Notes: generated by a model not told the origin, from the letters alone. A DNA stretch of 64,000 nt from Alkaliphilus oremlandii OhILAs (GCF_000018325.1 NC_009922.1:62001-126000); one strand, 5' to 3'; counted from the stretch's first letter, positions 19,740 through 29,273 are shown. Numbers and translations: made by a program.

Positions 19740-20372
19740 GTGCACAAAGGATTATTCATTACGATAGAGGGACCGGATGGTTCGGGGAAATCTACACAAA
19801 TCCATTTTATAAAGAGATTTTTAGAAGAAAAAGGGTATAAGGTAGTATTAACAAGGGAACCCGGTGGAACAGTAATAGGGGAGAAAATAAGAGAACTGGT
19901 ACTGGATAAAAACCATAAAGAGATGGCCAATGTCACAGAAGCTCTGCTATATGCCGCATCTAGAGCGCAACATGTGGCACAGCGAATTATTCCAGCCATT
20001 GAAGAGGGAAGCATTGTGCTATGCGATCGATTTGTGGACTCCAGCATTGTATATCAAGGAAAGGGTAGAGGCCTTGGTGTCGAGAATATTCGAGACATTA
20101 ATGATTTTGCAACCATGGGGCTAAAGCCAGACCTGACGATTTTATTAGATATAGATCCGGAAATTGGCATTGAAAGAGCGAAATCGGCAAAGGAAGCAGA
20201 TCGATTGGAGCAGGAAAAAATAGATTTTCATAGAATCGTTTATGATGGATATAAGGAATTGGTTCAGATGTATCCAGAGCGCATCAAGGTTGTTGATGCG
20301 AACCAATCCATTGAAGAAGTGAGCAAAGGAATTGAATATATATTAAATAAAATATTATTAAGGGAGGAATAG
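19740..20372 (+). CDS. tmk: Thymidylate kinase
   Basis: A 210-residue dTMP kinase that makes dTDP for DNA synthesis. The P-loop is EGPDGSGKST (residues 10-19), followed by the DRF-type motif CDRFVDSSIVYQGKGRG, which binds nucleotide and phosphate, and the LID region. GTG 19740 is preceded by GAGGTGATT at short spacing. It sits in the usual tmk-yaaQ-holB order, 4 bp from yaaQ, so translation is likely coupled. Confidence 0.96.
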   Translation: MHKGLFITIEGPDGSGKSTQIHFIKRFLEEKGYKVVLTREPGGTVIGEKIRELVLDKNHKEMANVTEALLYAASRAQHVAQRIIPAIEEGSIVLCDRFVDSSIVYQGKGRGLGVENIRDINDFATMGLKPDLTILLDIDPEIGIERAKSAKEADRLEQEKIDFHRIVYDGYKELVQMYPERIKVVDANQSIEEVSKGIEYILNKILLREE

Positions 20373-20376
20373 GGAT

Positions 20377-20706
20377 ATGAAATTAATTATTGCCATTGTT
20401 AATGATGAGGATGTGCATCATCTGATAGAAGATTTAACAAAATCTAAGTTTATGGTGACAAAGTTAGCAACCACAGGCGGATTTTTAAAATCTGGAAATA
20501 CTACTTTGTTAATTGGTGTTGACGATGAAAAAGTAGATCAAGTAATTGGAATTATAAAAGACAATTGTGAAACTAGAAAGCAAACCATTACTTCTACAAC
20601 ACCGATATCTGGTGCAGCAGGGGTATTTATTCCATACCCTGTAGAAGTTCGAGTTGGTGGAGCGACTATATTTGTTGTAGATATTGAAAAACATGTAAAA
20701 TTGTAA
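20377..20706 (+). CDS. darA: Cyclic di-AMP receptor DarA/PstA (YaaQ)
   Basis: A 109-residue PII-like protein of the YaaQ/DarA/PstA family, a small trimeric cytosolic receptor for c-di-AMP. It begins MKLIIAIVNDEDV and contains the family pattern TKLATTGGFLKSGNTTLLIGV, with the Thr/Asn-rich ligand loop, and GAAGVFIPYPVEVRVGGATIFVVD at the C-terminal end. The output partner is not known in Firmicutes. ATG 20377 follows AAGGGAGGAATAGGGAT inside the tmk end. It is embedded between tmk and holB, as in Bacillus. Confidence 0.93.
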   Translation: MKLIIAIVNDEDVHHLIEDLTKSKFMVTKLATTGGFLKSGNTTLLIGVDDEKVDQVIGIIKDNCETRKQTITSTTPISGAAGVFIPYPVEVRVGGATIFVVDIEKHVKL

Positions 20707-20724
20707 GAGAAGGTAGGGGCAAAA

Positions 20725-21714
20725 ATGACATTGGAGAGTATTGTTGGGCAGGAAAAAGCAATAAAAAATTTAGAGAAAGCAGTACTTGAAAATCAGGTAG
20801 CCCATGCCTATTTATTTGAAGGCGCTGAAGGTTTAGGAAAGAAAGCGTTGGCTCTGAAACTAGCAGCAGCTCTAGTTTGTTTCGATCATAGTAAAAGACC
20901 CTGTGGGAAATGCAATAGCTGTTTAAAGATTAATAGTGGAAACCATCCTGGAATCAAGATAATAGAAGAAGCAGGCACCATAAAGGTAGATGAAGTGCGG
21001 GAATTGATAAAGGATATACAACTAAAGCCGTACGAAGGTTCTCATAAGGTGTACATCATATGTGACGCAGATAAGATGAACATCCAAGGGCAGAATGCTC
21101 TTTTAAAAACATTAGAGGAACCGCCAGCCTATGCTACATTAATTCTTCTGACTACAAAAAAAAGTAGCTTGCTTCCTACTATTATTTCGAGGTGTCAAAG
21201 TATAAAGTTAAGCCCAGTCAGTTCAGATCGTATCAAATCCTATTTGATCCAAGAGAAAGATATGGATCCGGACCGTGCCCAGATGCTCGCTGCACTTTCA
21301 GAAGGCATTATTGGCAAAGCTTTAGATCTGCTTAGCAATGAGGACTTTTATAAGCGAAGAGAGGATACCATTGATTTATGTAATGCTTTAATGGGAGCTA
21401 AGGTACTGAATATATTGGAATATACAATGTTTTTTGAAGAACAGAAAATATATGTTGAGCAAATTCTAGATTTAATGGTAAGCTGGTATAGGGACGTATT
21501 CGTCTATAAAGAAACTGGAAATATAGAGCTTATAACAAATGTAGATAAGAAGCAGGAATTGGATCTGAAAGCAGGGAGAATAGATTTTAGGAAACTAAGG
21601 GATATTATCTTTATCATAGAAAATGCAAAAAATAATTTAAAAAGCAATGTTCAGTTTCATTTGAATATAGAGGTTATGCTTTTAAATATTCAGGAGGTTT
21701 TATCTAAATGGTAA
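20725..21714 (+). CDS. holB: DNA polymerase III subunit delta'
   Basis: A 329-residue clamp-loader subunit. The AAA+ domain starts IVGQEKAIKNLEKAV, with a degenerate P-loop (EGAEGLGKKALAL) and a zinc-binding cluster RPCGKCNSCLKI (three to four Cys at residues ~59-68). The SRC motif TIISRCQSI is the arginine finger. The delta' collar domain follows. It is part of the tau/gamma complex that loads the beta clamp. The stop codon overlaps the first codons of ricT by 7 bp (21708-21714). Confidence 0.93.
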   Translation: MTLESIVGQEKAIKNLEKAVLENQVAHAYLFEGAEGLGKKALALKLAAALVCFDHSKRPCGKCNSCLKINSGNHPGIKIIEEAGTIKVDEVRELIKDIQLKPYEGSHKVYIICDADKMNIQGQNALLKTLEEPPAYATLILLTTKKSSLLPTIISRCQSIKLSPVSSDRIKSYLIQEKDMDPDRAQMLAALSEGIIGKALDLLSNEDFYKRREDTIDLCNALMGAKVLNILEYTMFFEEQKIYVEQILDLMVSWYRDVFVYKETGNIELITNVDKKQELDLKAGRIDFRKLRDIIFIIENAKNNLKSNVQFHLNIEVMLLNIQEVLSKW

Positions 21715-22592
21715 CGGTTGTAGGTGTGAGGTTCAAGAAGGCAGGAAAGATATACTATTTCGATCCCAGTGACATAGAGTTAACTAAAAATGCGTTTGTC
21801 ATCGTAGAAACTGCTAGAGGAATTGAGTTCGGACAGGTCGTAGTCGGACCTAAAAATGTTGTGGAGGAGGATATCATCAGTCCGCTAAAATCCGTTATTA
21901 GAATTGCAACGGATGAAGATATCACCAGACATAATGAAAATAAGCTAAAGGAAAAGGAAGCGCTAGAAGTCTGTATAGAGAAAATCAGGAAACATGAGCT
22001 GGATATGAATCTAGTCGATGTTGAATATACTTTTGATAATAATAAAGTTATTTTCTACTTTACTGCGGACGGTAGAGTGGATTTTAGAGATTTAGTAAAG
22101 GACTTAGCTGCTGTTTTTAAAACGAGAATCGAACTAAGGCAGATTGGTGTAAGAGATGAAGCAAAAATGCTTGGTGGCATTGGACCTTGTGGTAGACCCC
22201 TATGCTGCGCTACTTGGCTTGGTGATTTTGAACCTGTTTCAATTAAAATGGCAAAGGACCAAAGTCTTTCCTTAAATCCAGCTAAGATATCCGGTATATG
22301 CGGCAGACTATTTTGTTGTCTCAAATACGAGTATGATGTATATGCTGAAATTTTACAGAAGCTACCAGGTGTAGGCGCTATTGTTCTAACACCGGATGGA
22401 GAAGGTACCGTAACTGAAGTAAACGTGCTATCGGAACTTGTAAAGGTACGAATTAACAATACGAAGGATGCAGCTGAGATTAAAACCTATTTTCTTCATG
22501 ATATTACTAGAATTAAGGATGTTGAGATAGAAGAAGTCGTAGATATTCCAGAAGAATTAGTACATGAACTAAAAAAATTAGATGGTAAATAA
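21708..22592 (+). CDS. ricT: RicT (YaaT), PSP1-domain stage 0 sporulation protein
   Basis: A 294-residue PSP1-domain protein. In Bacillus, YaaT/RicT forms the Y-complex with RicA and RicF, carries Fe-S clusters and promotes mRNA maturation by RNase Y and the Spo0A phosphorelay. The cysteine-rich core is visible: GGIGPCGRPLCCATW and GICGRLFCCLKYEYD (residues ~160-210). The N-terminal domain begins VGVRFKKAGKIYYFDP. ATG 21708 overlaps holB, which implies coupled translation. It ends the cluster, with a strong terminator at 22638-22680. Confidence 0.93.
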   Translation: MVTVVGVRFKKAGKIYYFDPSDIELTKNAFVIVETARGIEFGQVVVGPKNVVEEDIISPLKSVIRIATDEDITRHNENKLKEKEALEVCIEKIRKHELDMNLVDVEYTFDNNKVIFYFTADGRVDFRDLVKDLAAVFKTRIELRQIGVRDEAKMLGGIGPCGRPLCCATWLGDFEPVSIKMAKDQSLSLNPAKISGICGRLFCCLKYEYDVYAEILQKLPGVGAIVLTPDGEGTVTEVNVLSELVKVRINNTKDAAEIKTYFLHDITRIKDVEIEEVVDIPEELVHELKKLDGK

Positions 22593-22637
22593 GGATATAT
22601 TATTGTAAAAAGTAATTGGACTCCATATAAATATTGG

Positions 22638-22680
22638 ACTGCCCATTCGTGGTTTATAATCATGAAAAGGGCAGTTTTTT
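22638..22680 (+). terminator. Terminator of the yaaO-ricT operon
   Basis: ACTGCCC (22638-22644) pairs with GGGCAGT (22669-22675), with an inner TTCGTGGT/ATCATGAA stem, then six T. Confidence 0.92.
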
Positions 22681-22899
22681 GCTTAGAAAATATCAATTTA
22701 AGGTATTATTGAAATGTTCAAATAAATAGGACATATTAAATCTATATAATAGATCTTTTTCCTTGAATTTCTATAAAATAGTAGGGCACATTTTTCGTAT
22801 TTCTATTGCCATTTTAGAGATTATTGCCTATTATAATAAGATAGTATTTTAAAATAACCTAAGAAAATGAAGTATTTAAAAGATATAGGAGCTGATATT

Positions 22900-24153
22900 G
22901 TGGCAGAGCACGTACTCGATAAGGCAAAACAATGTTTGCAATGTAAAAATCCAAGATGCGAACAAGGTTGCCCTATAAATACACCAATAAAAGAAATGAT
23001 TCGACTACTTTTAGAGGGTGATATTCATGAAGCTGGAAAGATGGTATTTGAAAATAACCCATTGTCCATCGTATGTTCTCTCGTATGTCCCCACGAAAGA
23101 CAATGCGAAGGAAACTGTATCAAAGGAATTAAATCAAATCCTGTTAAAATAGGGGATATAGAGCATTATATTTCCGATTATAATTTGGAGCTATTGGATT
23201 TAAAACCGGCAGAAAAGCAAAGCGGTAATATTGGCATTATAGGTTCTGGGCCAGCAGGAATCACAATCGCATTGATATTGGCTCTCAGAGGATACAGTGT
23301 AACCATATTTGAATCGAGAGAGAAAATCGGGGGTATGCTCAGATATGGTATTCCTGAGTTCCGATTATCTAGAAACATACTGGACCGAATTCAACGATGG
23401 CTAACAGATCTAGGTGTTGTGATTCGTCCCAATACTTTAATTGGTTCCAAACTAACCATAGATGAACTTCTAAGAGATGGCTTCGATGCACTTTTCATCG
23501 GAACTGGTGTATGGCAGCCGAAAAAGTTGGATATTCGAGGTGAAAGCTTAGGTCACGTTCATTTTGCAATCGATTACCTAAGAAATCCAGACGTGTACAA
23601 TTTAGGGAAAAAGGTGTGCGTCATAGGGGCAGGTAATGTAGCCATGGATGTTGCCCGAACTGCTGTTAGAAAAGGTGCAAAGGAAGTAACCATTATGTAT
23701 CGAAAAGGCATTGAAGAAATGACAGCGACAAAGCATGAAATAGAATATACGAAGATCGATGGCGTTCGATTTGAGCTTTATAAAGCACCTCTTGAGATTA
23801 CAGCAGAGGGCGTAATTTATACGGAAACAGAAAAGATAGAAGATGAAAAAGGAGTCCGATTTGCGACAATTAAAGGATCGGAAAAACTATTCCAGTGCGA
23901 CTCTGTAATGATTGCCATCAGCCAAGGGCCTAGAGCTAATATCATATCTACAACCACAGGGATTGAAGTGAATTCACAGGGATTAGCGATCGTAGATGAA
24001 AATGGAATGACCACAAGGGAGGGCGTTTTTGCAGCAGGAGATGTTGTTACAGGGGCAAAAACCGTTGTAAATGCTGTAAAATACTCAAAGCATATTGCCG
24101 ATGCAATCGGAAATTACGTTGATAAGAGATATCATGAAAACAAGGAGAATTAG
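22900..24153 (+). CDS. GltD-like NAD(P)H-dependent flavoprotein oxidoreductase
   Basis: A 417-residue protein resembling the small (beta) subunit of glutamate synthase. An N-terminal Fe-S domain carries QCLQCKNPRCEQGCP and SLVCPHERQCEGNC. Next are an FAD-binding GSGPAGITIALILALRG and an NAD(P)-binding IGAGNVAMDVARTAVRKG. The C-terminal AAGDVVTGAKTVV closes the FAD site. It passes electrons between NAD(P)H and a partner subunit, but no gltA-type or nfnA-type partner is adjacent. It may act alone or with a distant partner. I prefer GTG 22900, with AGGAG 8 nt upstream, over ATG 22867, which has no ribosome site. Confidence 0.85.
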   Translation: MAEHVLDKAKQCLQCKNPRCEQGCPINTPIKEMIRLLLEGDIHEAGKMVFENNPLSIVCSLVCPHERQCEGNCIKGIKSNPVKIGDIEHYISDYNLELLDLKPAEKQSGNIGIIGSGPAGITIALILALRGYSVTIFESREKIGGMLRYGIPEFRLSRNILDRIQRWLTDLGVVIRPNTLIGSKLTIDELLRDGFDALFIGTGVWQPKKLDIRGESLGHVHFAIDYLRNPDVYNLGKKVCVIGAGNVAMDVARTAVRKGAKEVTIMYRKGIEEMTATKHEIEYTKIDGVRFELYKAPLEITAEGVIYTETEKIEDEKGVRFATIKGSEKLFQCDSVMIAISQGPRANIISTTTGIEVNSQGLAIVDENGMTTREGVFAAGDVVTGAKTVVNAVKYSKHIADAIGNYVDKRYHENKEN

Positions 24154-24306
24154 GGCGGGGCACCCTTAAATTCTCCTTTATTTTCAATGGATATAAAGCT
24201 TTGAGCGTGGAAGTAGACATATTATTGTTCTAAGAGTAGATATTTTTGACAGTGAATCAAAAGTTAAAATATTCTAAAAATACCGATGTTAAAAAAATAT
24301 CAAAAG

Positions 24307-24335
24307 TTGAAAAGGGATGTTAAAAGAGGTATGAT
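24307..24335 (+). promoter_or_regulatory. Sigma-A promoter of the gcv operon
   Basis: TTGAAA (24307-24312), a 17-nt spacer and TATGAT (24330-24335), ending about 43 bp before the first riboswitch helix. Confidence 0.75.
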
Positions 24336-24377
24336 AAGGTCATAGGGTATTAATAAATACATACAGGATCAGATGAA

Positions 24378-24560
24378 AATAACGAGAGATATTCTTACTG
24401 GAATAGCCGAAGAAGCAATATAGAAGATGCCATTCTTCCATAGAATCTTTCAGGCAAAAGGATCGTTATTGGATGAATCTCTGGAGAGACCGTAAACGCG
24501 GCGCCGTAGGAGAAATACTTTTTAGTGTAGAAACTCTCAGGCACAAATACAGAGGAGCAT
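24378..24560 (+). ncRNA. Tandem glycine riboswitch
   Basis: Two consecutive glycine aptamers. Aptamer 1 is closed by AATAACGA (24378-24385) with TCGTTATT (24463-24470). It contains AATAGCCGAAGAAGCAA and TTTCAGGCAAAAGGA. Aptamer 2 is closed by CTCTG (24479-24483) with CAGAG (24550-24554). It contains GCGCCGTAGGAGAAA and AACTCTCAGGCACAAA. The linker is about 8 nt, as in cooperative glycine riboswitches. It precedes gcvT by 280 bp and should turn on the glycine cleavage genes when glycine is high. The expression platform is not obvious in the 24561-24841 stretch. Confidence 0.93.
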
Positions 24561-24708
24561 GATGGCAGGTTTTCTTACTATTCCATTGTGGTTCTTGTTT
24601 TTTTACCTGTTGATATAGTGAGAATTTTAAGAAGATATATGCATTTGTATAGCCGGCCATATCCGTCCTATTATGTGAATATTATATATAAAACTATGCA
24701 TATTATAT

Positions 24709-24770
24709 AGTCGTAATGACTACAATTCTATTGATATAGTGTCTTACTATACCACGTAAGATTTACGACT
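24709..24770 (+). other. Nested inverted repeats between the glycine riboswitch and gcvT
   Basis: AGTCGTAA (24709-24716) pairs with TTACGACT (24763-24770) and encloses TATAGT/ACTATA at about 24735-24751. An 11-bp direct repeat, TTGATATAGTG, occurs at 24610-24620 and 24731-24741. This 280-bp leader holds no ORF. The structure could be part of the expression platform or an mRNA-stabilising element. Confidence 0.4.
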
Positions 24771-24841
24771 GATTTTATTAAAAACATATATTTCTATGTT
24801 TCTTAAGGATTCATAATTTTGTATAAAAGGAGGATGTATTC

Positions 24842-25948
24842 ATGACAGAGCTTAAAAGAACACCACTGTTTGATGCACATAACAGATATGGTGGAAAATT
24901 AGTGGACTTTGCAGGATGGGAAATGTCTGTACAATTTGAAGGCTTAACAGCAGAACATGAGGCAGTTCGAAACGCAGCAGGAATATTTGATGTATCCCAT
25001 ATGGGAGAAATTGAAGTGAGAGGAAAAGATGCAGAGGCCTTTGTTCAGTATTTAGTTACCAACGATGTGGCTGCATTAGAGGACAATCAGATTGTATATA
25101 CATTTATGTGTTATCCAGATGGTGGCATCGTAGATGATCTGTTGGTATATAAGTTTAACAAAGAATATTACTATCTGGTAGTAAATGCAAGCAACTCAGA
25201 TAAAGATTTTGCTTGGATGAACGAGAACAAAGGGGCATACGATGTGGAGATTATCAACATCTCAGATAGCGTTTCCCAAGTAGCGGTTCAAGGACCAAAG
25301 GCTGAAGAAATTGTACAAGAACTGACAGATACAGATCTTTCGGAAATCCCTTTCTTTTATTTTAAAAATGATGTGGTGATTAATGGTGCCAATTGTCTAA
25401 TTTCAAGAACGGGGTATACTGGTGAAGATGGCTTTGAAATCTATGTAGATAATGACAAAGTCGATGCTTTATGGGATAAAATCATTGAAGTTGGAAAAGA
25501 CAGAGGATTGAAGCCAGCAGGATTAGGTGCCAGAGATACATTGAGATTTGAAGCGACTCTTCCGCTTTATGGTCACGAAATAGACAAGGATATTTCTCCT
25601 TTAGAGGCTGGACTTGGATTCTTCGTTAAGTTAAATAAAGAAAACTTTATTGGAAAGGATGCGCTTGTCCGCCAGAAGGAAGAGGGTCTGAAAAGAAAAG
25701 TAGTCGGCTTTGAAATGAAGGAAAATGGTATCCCAAGACAAGGGTACGAGGTTAAAGTAGGCGACAAGGTGATTGGTGTTGTAACAACAGGGTATAATTC
25801 ACCTACACTCAAAAAGAACATTGGATACGCTTTAATTGATGCAGAGTACGCAGCACTGGGTACGCCAATCGATATTCAAGTAAGAAAGAAAACACTAAAG
25901 GCAGAAGTGGTAAGCAAGAAATTCTATACAAGAAGTACTAAAAAATAA
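24842..25948 (+). CDS. gcvT: Glycine cleavage system T protein (aminomethyltransferase)
   Basis: A 368-residue tetrahydrofolate-dependent aminomethyltransferase that releases ammonia from the lipoyl-bound aminomethyl group and makes methylene-THF. Features visible are FDAHNRYGGKLVDFAGWEMSVQF, FDVSHMGEIEVRG, the folate-binding region around SRTGYTGEDGFEIY, and the C-terminal beta-barrel GYNSPTLKKNIGYALID. ATG 24842 follows AAAGGAGGATGTATTC. It is first in gcvT-H-PA-PB, downstream of the glycine riboswitch. Confidence 0.96.
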   Translation: MTELKRTPLFDAHNRYGGKLVDFAGWEMSVQFEGLTAEHEAVRNAAGIFDVSHMGEIEVRGKDAEAFVQYLVTNDVAALEDNQIVYTFMCYPDGGIVDDLLVYKFNKEYYYLVVNASNSDKDFAWMNENKGAYDVEIINISDSVSQVAVQGPKAEEIVQELTDTDLSEIPFFYFKNDVVINGANCLISRTGYTGEDGFEIYVDNDKVDALWDKIIEVGKDRGLKPAGLGARDTLRFEATLPLYGHEIDKDISPLEAGLGFFVKLNKENFIGKDALVRQKEEGLKRKVVGFEMKENGIPRQGYEVKVGDKVIGVVTTGYNSPTLKKNIGYALIDAEYAALGTPIDIQVRKKTLKAEVVSKKFYTRSTKK

Positions 25949-25990
25949 ATTTAACATATAAATCAAAATCATCTCAAGGAGGAATAATTT

Positions 25991-26374
25991 ATGAAAACTG
26001 TAGCAGGACTTTTATATTCAAAGGATCACGAGTGGGTAAAGGTAGAAGGAAATGAAGCTTATATTGGTATTACAGATTTTGCACAGCACGCTTTAGGTGA
26101 AATCGTATTCGTTGAATTACCAGAAGTTGACGATGAAATTGCACAAGGAGATGCTTTCAGCGTAGTTGAATCTGTAAAGGCAGCATCAGACGCTTATTCA
26201 CCGGTTTCAGGAAAGGTTTTAGAAGTAAATGAAGAATTAGACGGTGCACCAGAGCTTTTAAATGAAGATGCTTTTGCAAACTGGATCATTAAAGTTGAAT
26301 TAACAAACCCTTCTGAGCTTGAAGGATTACTGAGCGATAAAGAATACGCAGAATTCTGTGAAAAGGAGGCATAA
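25991..26374 (+). CDS. gcvH: Glycine cleavage system H protein
   Basis: A 127-residue lipoyl carrier protein that shuttles the aminomethyl group between GcvP, GcvT and dihydrolipoamide dehydrogenase. The lipoylated lysine lies in VVESVKAASDAYSP. The start KDHEWVKVEGNEAYIGITDFAQHALG is typical of the family. ATG 25991 follows AAGGAGGAATAATTT. No L-protein gene (lpd) or lipoate ligase lies in this window. Confidence 0.97.
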   Translation: MKTVAGLLYSKDHEWVKVEGNEAYIGITDFAQHALGEIVFVELPEVDDEIAQGDAFSVVESVKAASDAYSPVSGKVLEVNEELDGAPELLNEDAFANWIIKVELTNPSELEGLLSDKEYAEFCEKEA

Positions 26375-26375
26375 T

Positions 26376-27716
26376 ATGCACAGGTACATACCTAATACAG
26401 ATGCTGACACCAAGCGAATGCTGGAAGTTATAGGAGTAAATAACCTAGAGGATTTATTTAACGATATACCTAAAGAGCTTCAATTAGGTAGGGAACTAGA
26501 TTTAGAAGGACCATATTCTGAAATGGAAATCCTTCGTCATATGAAAGAGTTAAGCGGTAAAAACACAAATATCGATGAGTTGACTTGCTTCTTAGGGGCC
26601 GGCGCTTATGATCACTATATTCCGAGTATAATTAAGCATTTAGCAGGAAGATCAGAGTTTTTCACAGCATATACACCGTATCAGCCTGAAATCAGCCAAG
26701 GTACGCTGCAAGCAATATTTGAATATCAAACCATGATCTGTAACTTAACAGGCATGGACGTAACCAATGCGTCTATGTACGACGGCGCAACTGCTTGCGG
26801 AGAGGCAGCAGTAATGGCAGCAGATAACACGAGACGTAAATCCATCGTTGTTTCTTCAACAGTTCATCCAGAGGTACGGAAAGTATTAAAGAACTATGTA
26901 GAGCTTAGAGACATCGAGTTGGTAGAAGTGAATATGGCGGAAGGCGTAACAGATATCGATCATTTAAAATCTTTAGTAAGTAAAGAAACTGCTGCTGTTA
27001 TCATTCAGAGCCCGAACTTCTTCGGTATTATAGAGGACCTTACAGAAGCTGAGAAAATCATCCATGAAAACAAAGGACTGCTGATTAGCTATGTAGATCC
27101 GATTTCCTTAGGAATATTAAAAAGCCCCAGCGAATTAGGCGTAGATATTGTTGTTGGAGAGGGTCAATCCTTAGGAAGTAGCTTAAACTTCGGAGGACCA
27201 TACCTAGGATTCCTAGCGACAACTTCTAAACTGATCCGAAAAATGCCCGGTAGAATCATTGGTCAATCCAATGACATAGATGGCAAGAGAGCTTTCGTTC
27301 TTACACTGCAAGCAAGAGAGCAACATATCCGAAGATATAAGGCGACTTCAAATATCTGTTCCAACCAAGGTTTAGTAGCATTGATGGCTTCCATGTATTT
27401 AACGATTTTAGGTAAAAAAGGGATCAAAGAAGTTGCAATGCAAAGTACACAAAAAGCCCATTATGCATTTAATGAACTTACAAAGAGTGGAAAGTTTAAA
27501 CCATTATTCAACAAGCCTTTCTTTAAAGAGTTTGCCTTAACAAGTGACCTAGATCCTACTCAGGTGAACAAGGAGCTACTTAAAAACGGTATTCTTGGCG
27601 GATATGAGCTTAGAAAAGAATATGCAGAAATGGAAAATGGCTTATTACTGTGCGTAACTGAAAAGAGAACGAAGGAAGAAATCGATAAACTAGCTAAAGT
27701 AATGGAGGTGATATAA
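26376..27716 (+). CDS. gcvPA: Glycine dehydrogenase (decarboxylating) subunit 1
   Basis: A 446-residue alpha subunit of the two-subunit P protein, which decarboxylates glycine with PLP. It begins MHRYIPNTDADTKRML and contains YTPYQPEISQGTLQAIFEYQ and SMYDGATACGEAAVMA, all typical. ATG 26376 is chosen because AAAGGAGG ends 7 nt upstream. A longer frame from 26358 would cover that ribosome site. Its stop overlaps the gcvPB start by one base (TAATG), which implies coupled translation of the two subunits. Confidence 0.95.
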   Translation: MHRYIPNTDADTKRMLEVIGVNNLEDLFNDIPKELQLGRELDLEGPYSEMEILRHMKELSGKNTNIDELTCFLGAGAYDHYIPSIIKHLAGRSEFFTAYTPYQPEISQGTLQAIFEYQTMICNLTGMDVTNASMYDGATACGEAAVMAADNTRRKSIVVSSTVHPEVRKVLKNYVELRDIELVEVNMAEGVTDIDHLKSLVSKETAAVIIQSPNFFGIIEDLTEAEKIIHENKGLLISYVDPISLGILKSPSELGVDIVVGEGQSLGSSLNFGGPYLGFLATTSKLIRKMPGRIIGQSNDIDGKRAFVLTLQAREQHIRRYKATSNICSNQGLVALMASMYLTILGKKGIKEVAMQSTQKAHYAFNELTKSGKFKPLFNKPFFKEFALTSDLDPTQVNKELLKNGILGGYELRKEYAEMENGLLLCVTEKRTKEEIDKLAKVMEVI

Positions 27717-29176
27717 TGAAGTCAGATTACAATAAACTAATATTTGAGATTTCTAAGGAAGGTAGAAAAGCCTATAGCTTACCGAAATGTGACGTAGAGG
27801 AAGTAAATCTTGAAAGCCTAATCCCGAAAGAATTTTTAAGTGATAAAGAATTAGATTTACCGGAGGTAAGTGAAGTGGATGTTATCAGACATTACACTCA
27901 ATTATCCAACAAGAACTATGGTGTTGATACGGGATTCTACCCATTGGGCTCTTGTACCATGAAATACAATCCGAAGCTCAATGAAGATATGGCGGTGCTT
28001 CCTGGATTTGCAAATATCCATCCATATCAGCCTGAGGAAACTGTGCAAGGTGCTTTAGAGCTAATGTACAAATTAGATAAAATGCTTGCAGAAGTAGCAG
28101 GGATGGAACGAATGACCCTTCAACCTGCAGCAGGTGCTCACGGTGAGCTTGTAGGGTTAATGGTTATCAAAGCTTACCATAAGAAGAGGGGCGATCTTAA
28201 GAGAACGAAGATTATCATCCCGGATTCTGCCCATGGAACAAATCCAGCCAGTGCAGCTGTTGCTGGCTTTGATGTTGTTGAAATTAAATCAAATCCAGAT
28301 GGCTCTGTGAACATTGATAGCCTAAAATCTGCTTTAAGCGATGAAATCGCTGGTTTAATGTTAACAAACCCAAGTACCTTAGGATTATTTGAAACAAATA
28401 TCAAGCAAATTGCAGATCTAGTTCATGATGCAGGTGGATTGCTATACTATGATGGTGCCAATATGAACGCAATTATGGGTGTAACAAGACCAGGCGATAT
28501 GGGATTTGACGTTATTCATTATAATATACATAAAACATTCTCCACACCCCACGGTGGTGGCGGACCTGGAAGCGGACCTGTTGGTGTTAGAAAAGATTTG
28601 GTTGAATTCCTTCCTTCTCCTGTTATTGAGAAAAAAGGAGAGGAATACGTACTAGATTACGACAGACCATATTCTATCGGTAAAATCAAGAGCTTCTATG
28701 GACACTTTGGAATTCTAGTTAGAGCCTATACCTACATTCTTTCCTATGGACCAGCATTGAGAGAAGTTAGTGAAAAGGCAGTTTTAAATGCCAACTACAT
28801 GATGCATAAGCTTAAGGAAAAATACTATCTACCAATAGAACAGGTATGCAAGCATGAGTTCGTATTGGGTGGTTTAAATGAAGATATTTTAGGTGTTTCT
28901 ACATTGGATATTGCAAAACGTCTTTTAGACTACGGATATCATCCACCAACCATTTACTTCCCACTGATTGTAAATGAAGCCATGATGATAGAACCAACAG
29001 AAACAGAAAGTGTAGAAACCTTGGATCAATTTATCGATGCATTGAATAAAATTGCAGATGAAGCAAAGGAAACACCGGAGCTATTAAAAAATGCACCACA
29101 CCATACCCATGTAAGAAGAATCGATGAAGCAAAGGCTGCAAGAAACTTAATCGTGAAATGGGAAAGAGAACAATAA
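27716..29176 (+). CDS. gcvPB: Glycine dehydrogenase (decarboxylating) subunit 2
   Basis: A 486-residue beta subunit of the P protein. It carries the PLP lysine in HYNIHKTFSTPHGGGGPGSG and the family signature GFYPLGSCTMKYNPK. Other conserved blocks are PAAGAHGELVGLMV and IIPDSAHGTNPASAA. It completes the gcvT-H-PA-PB set. A strong terminator follows at 29192-29228. Confidence 0.96.
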   Translation: MKSDYNKLIFEISKEGRKAYSLPKCDVEEVNLESLIPKEFLSDKELDLPEVSEVDVIRHYTQLSNKNYGVDTGFYPLGSCTMKYNPKLNEDMAVLPGFANIHPYQPEETVQGALELMYKLDKMLAEVAGMERMTLQPAAGAHGELVGLMVIKAYHKKRGDLKRTKIIIPDSAHGTNPASAAVAGFDVVEIKSNPDGSVNIDSLKSALSDEIAGLMLTNPSTLGLFETNIKQIADLVHDAGGLLYYDGANMNAIMGVTRPGDMGFDVIHYNIHKTFSTPHGGGGPGSGPVGVRKDLVEFLPSPVIEKKGEEYVLDYDRPYSIGKIKSFYGHFGILVRAYTYILSYGPALREVSEKAVLNANYMMHKLKEKYYLPIEQVCKHEFVLGGLNEDILGVSTLDIAKRLLDYGYHPPTIYFPLIVNEAMMIEPTETESVETLDQFIDALNKIADEAKETPELLKNAPHHTHVRRIDEAKAARNLIVKWEREQ

Positions 29177-29191
29177 AATTATAAAACTTAC

Positions 29192-29236
29192 AAAGAACTA
29201 GGCGCTTTCCTAAAGCACCTAGTTCTTTCATTTTAA
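29192..29236 (+). terminator. Terminator of the gcv operon
   Basis: AAAGAACTAGG-c-GCTTT pairs with AAAGC-a-CCTAGTTCTTT, followed by T-rich sequence. Confidence 0.9.
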
Positions 29237-29244
29237 TGCAGGAC

Positions 29245-29273
29245 TTTCAATTTACGGACGGTTCCACTATAAT
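29245..29273 (+). promoter_or_regulatory. Candidate sigma-A promoter for the sigma-54 activator gene
   Basis: TTTCAA (29245-29250), a 17-nt spacer and TATAAT (29268-29273), 40 bp before the GTG start. Confidence 0.55.
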
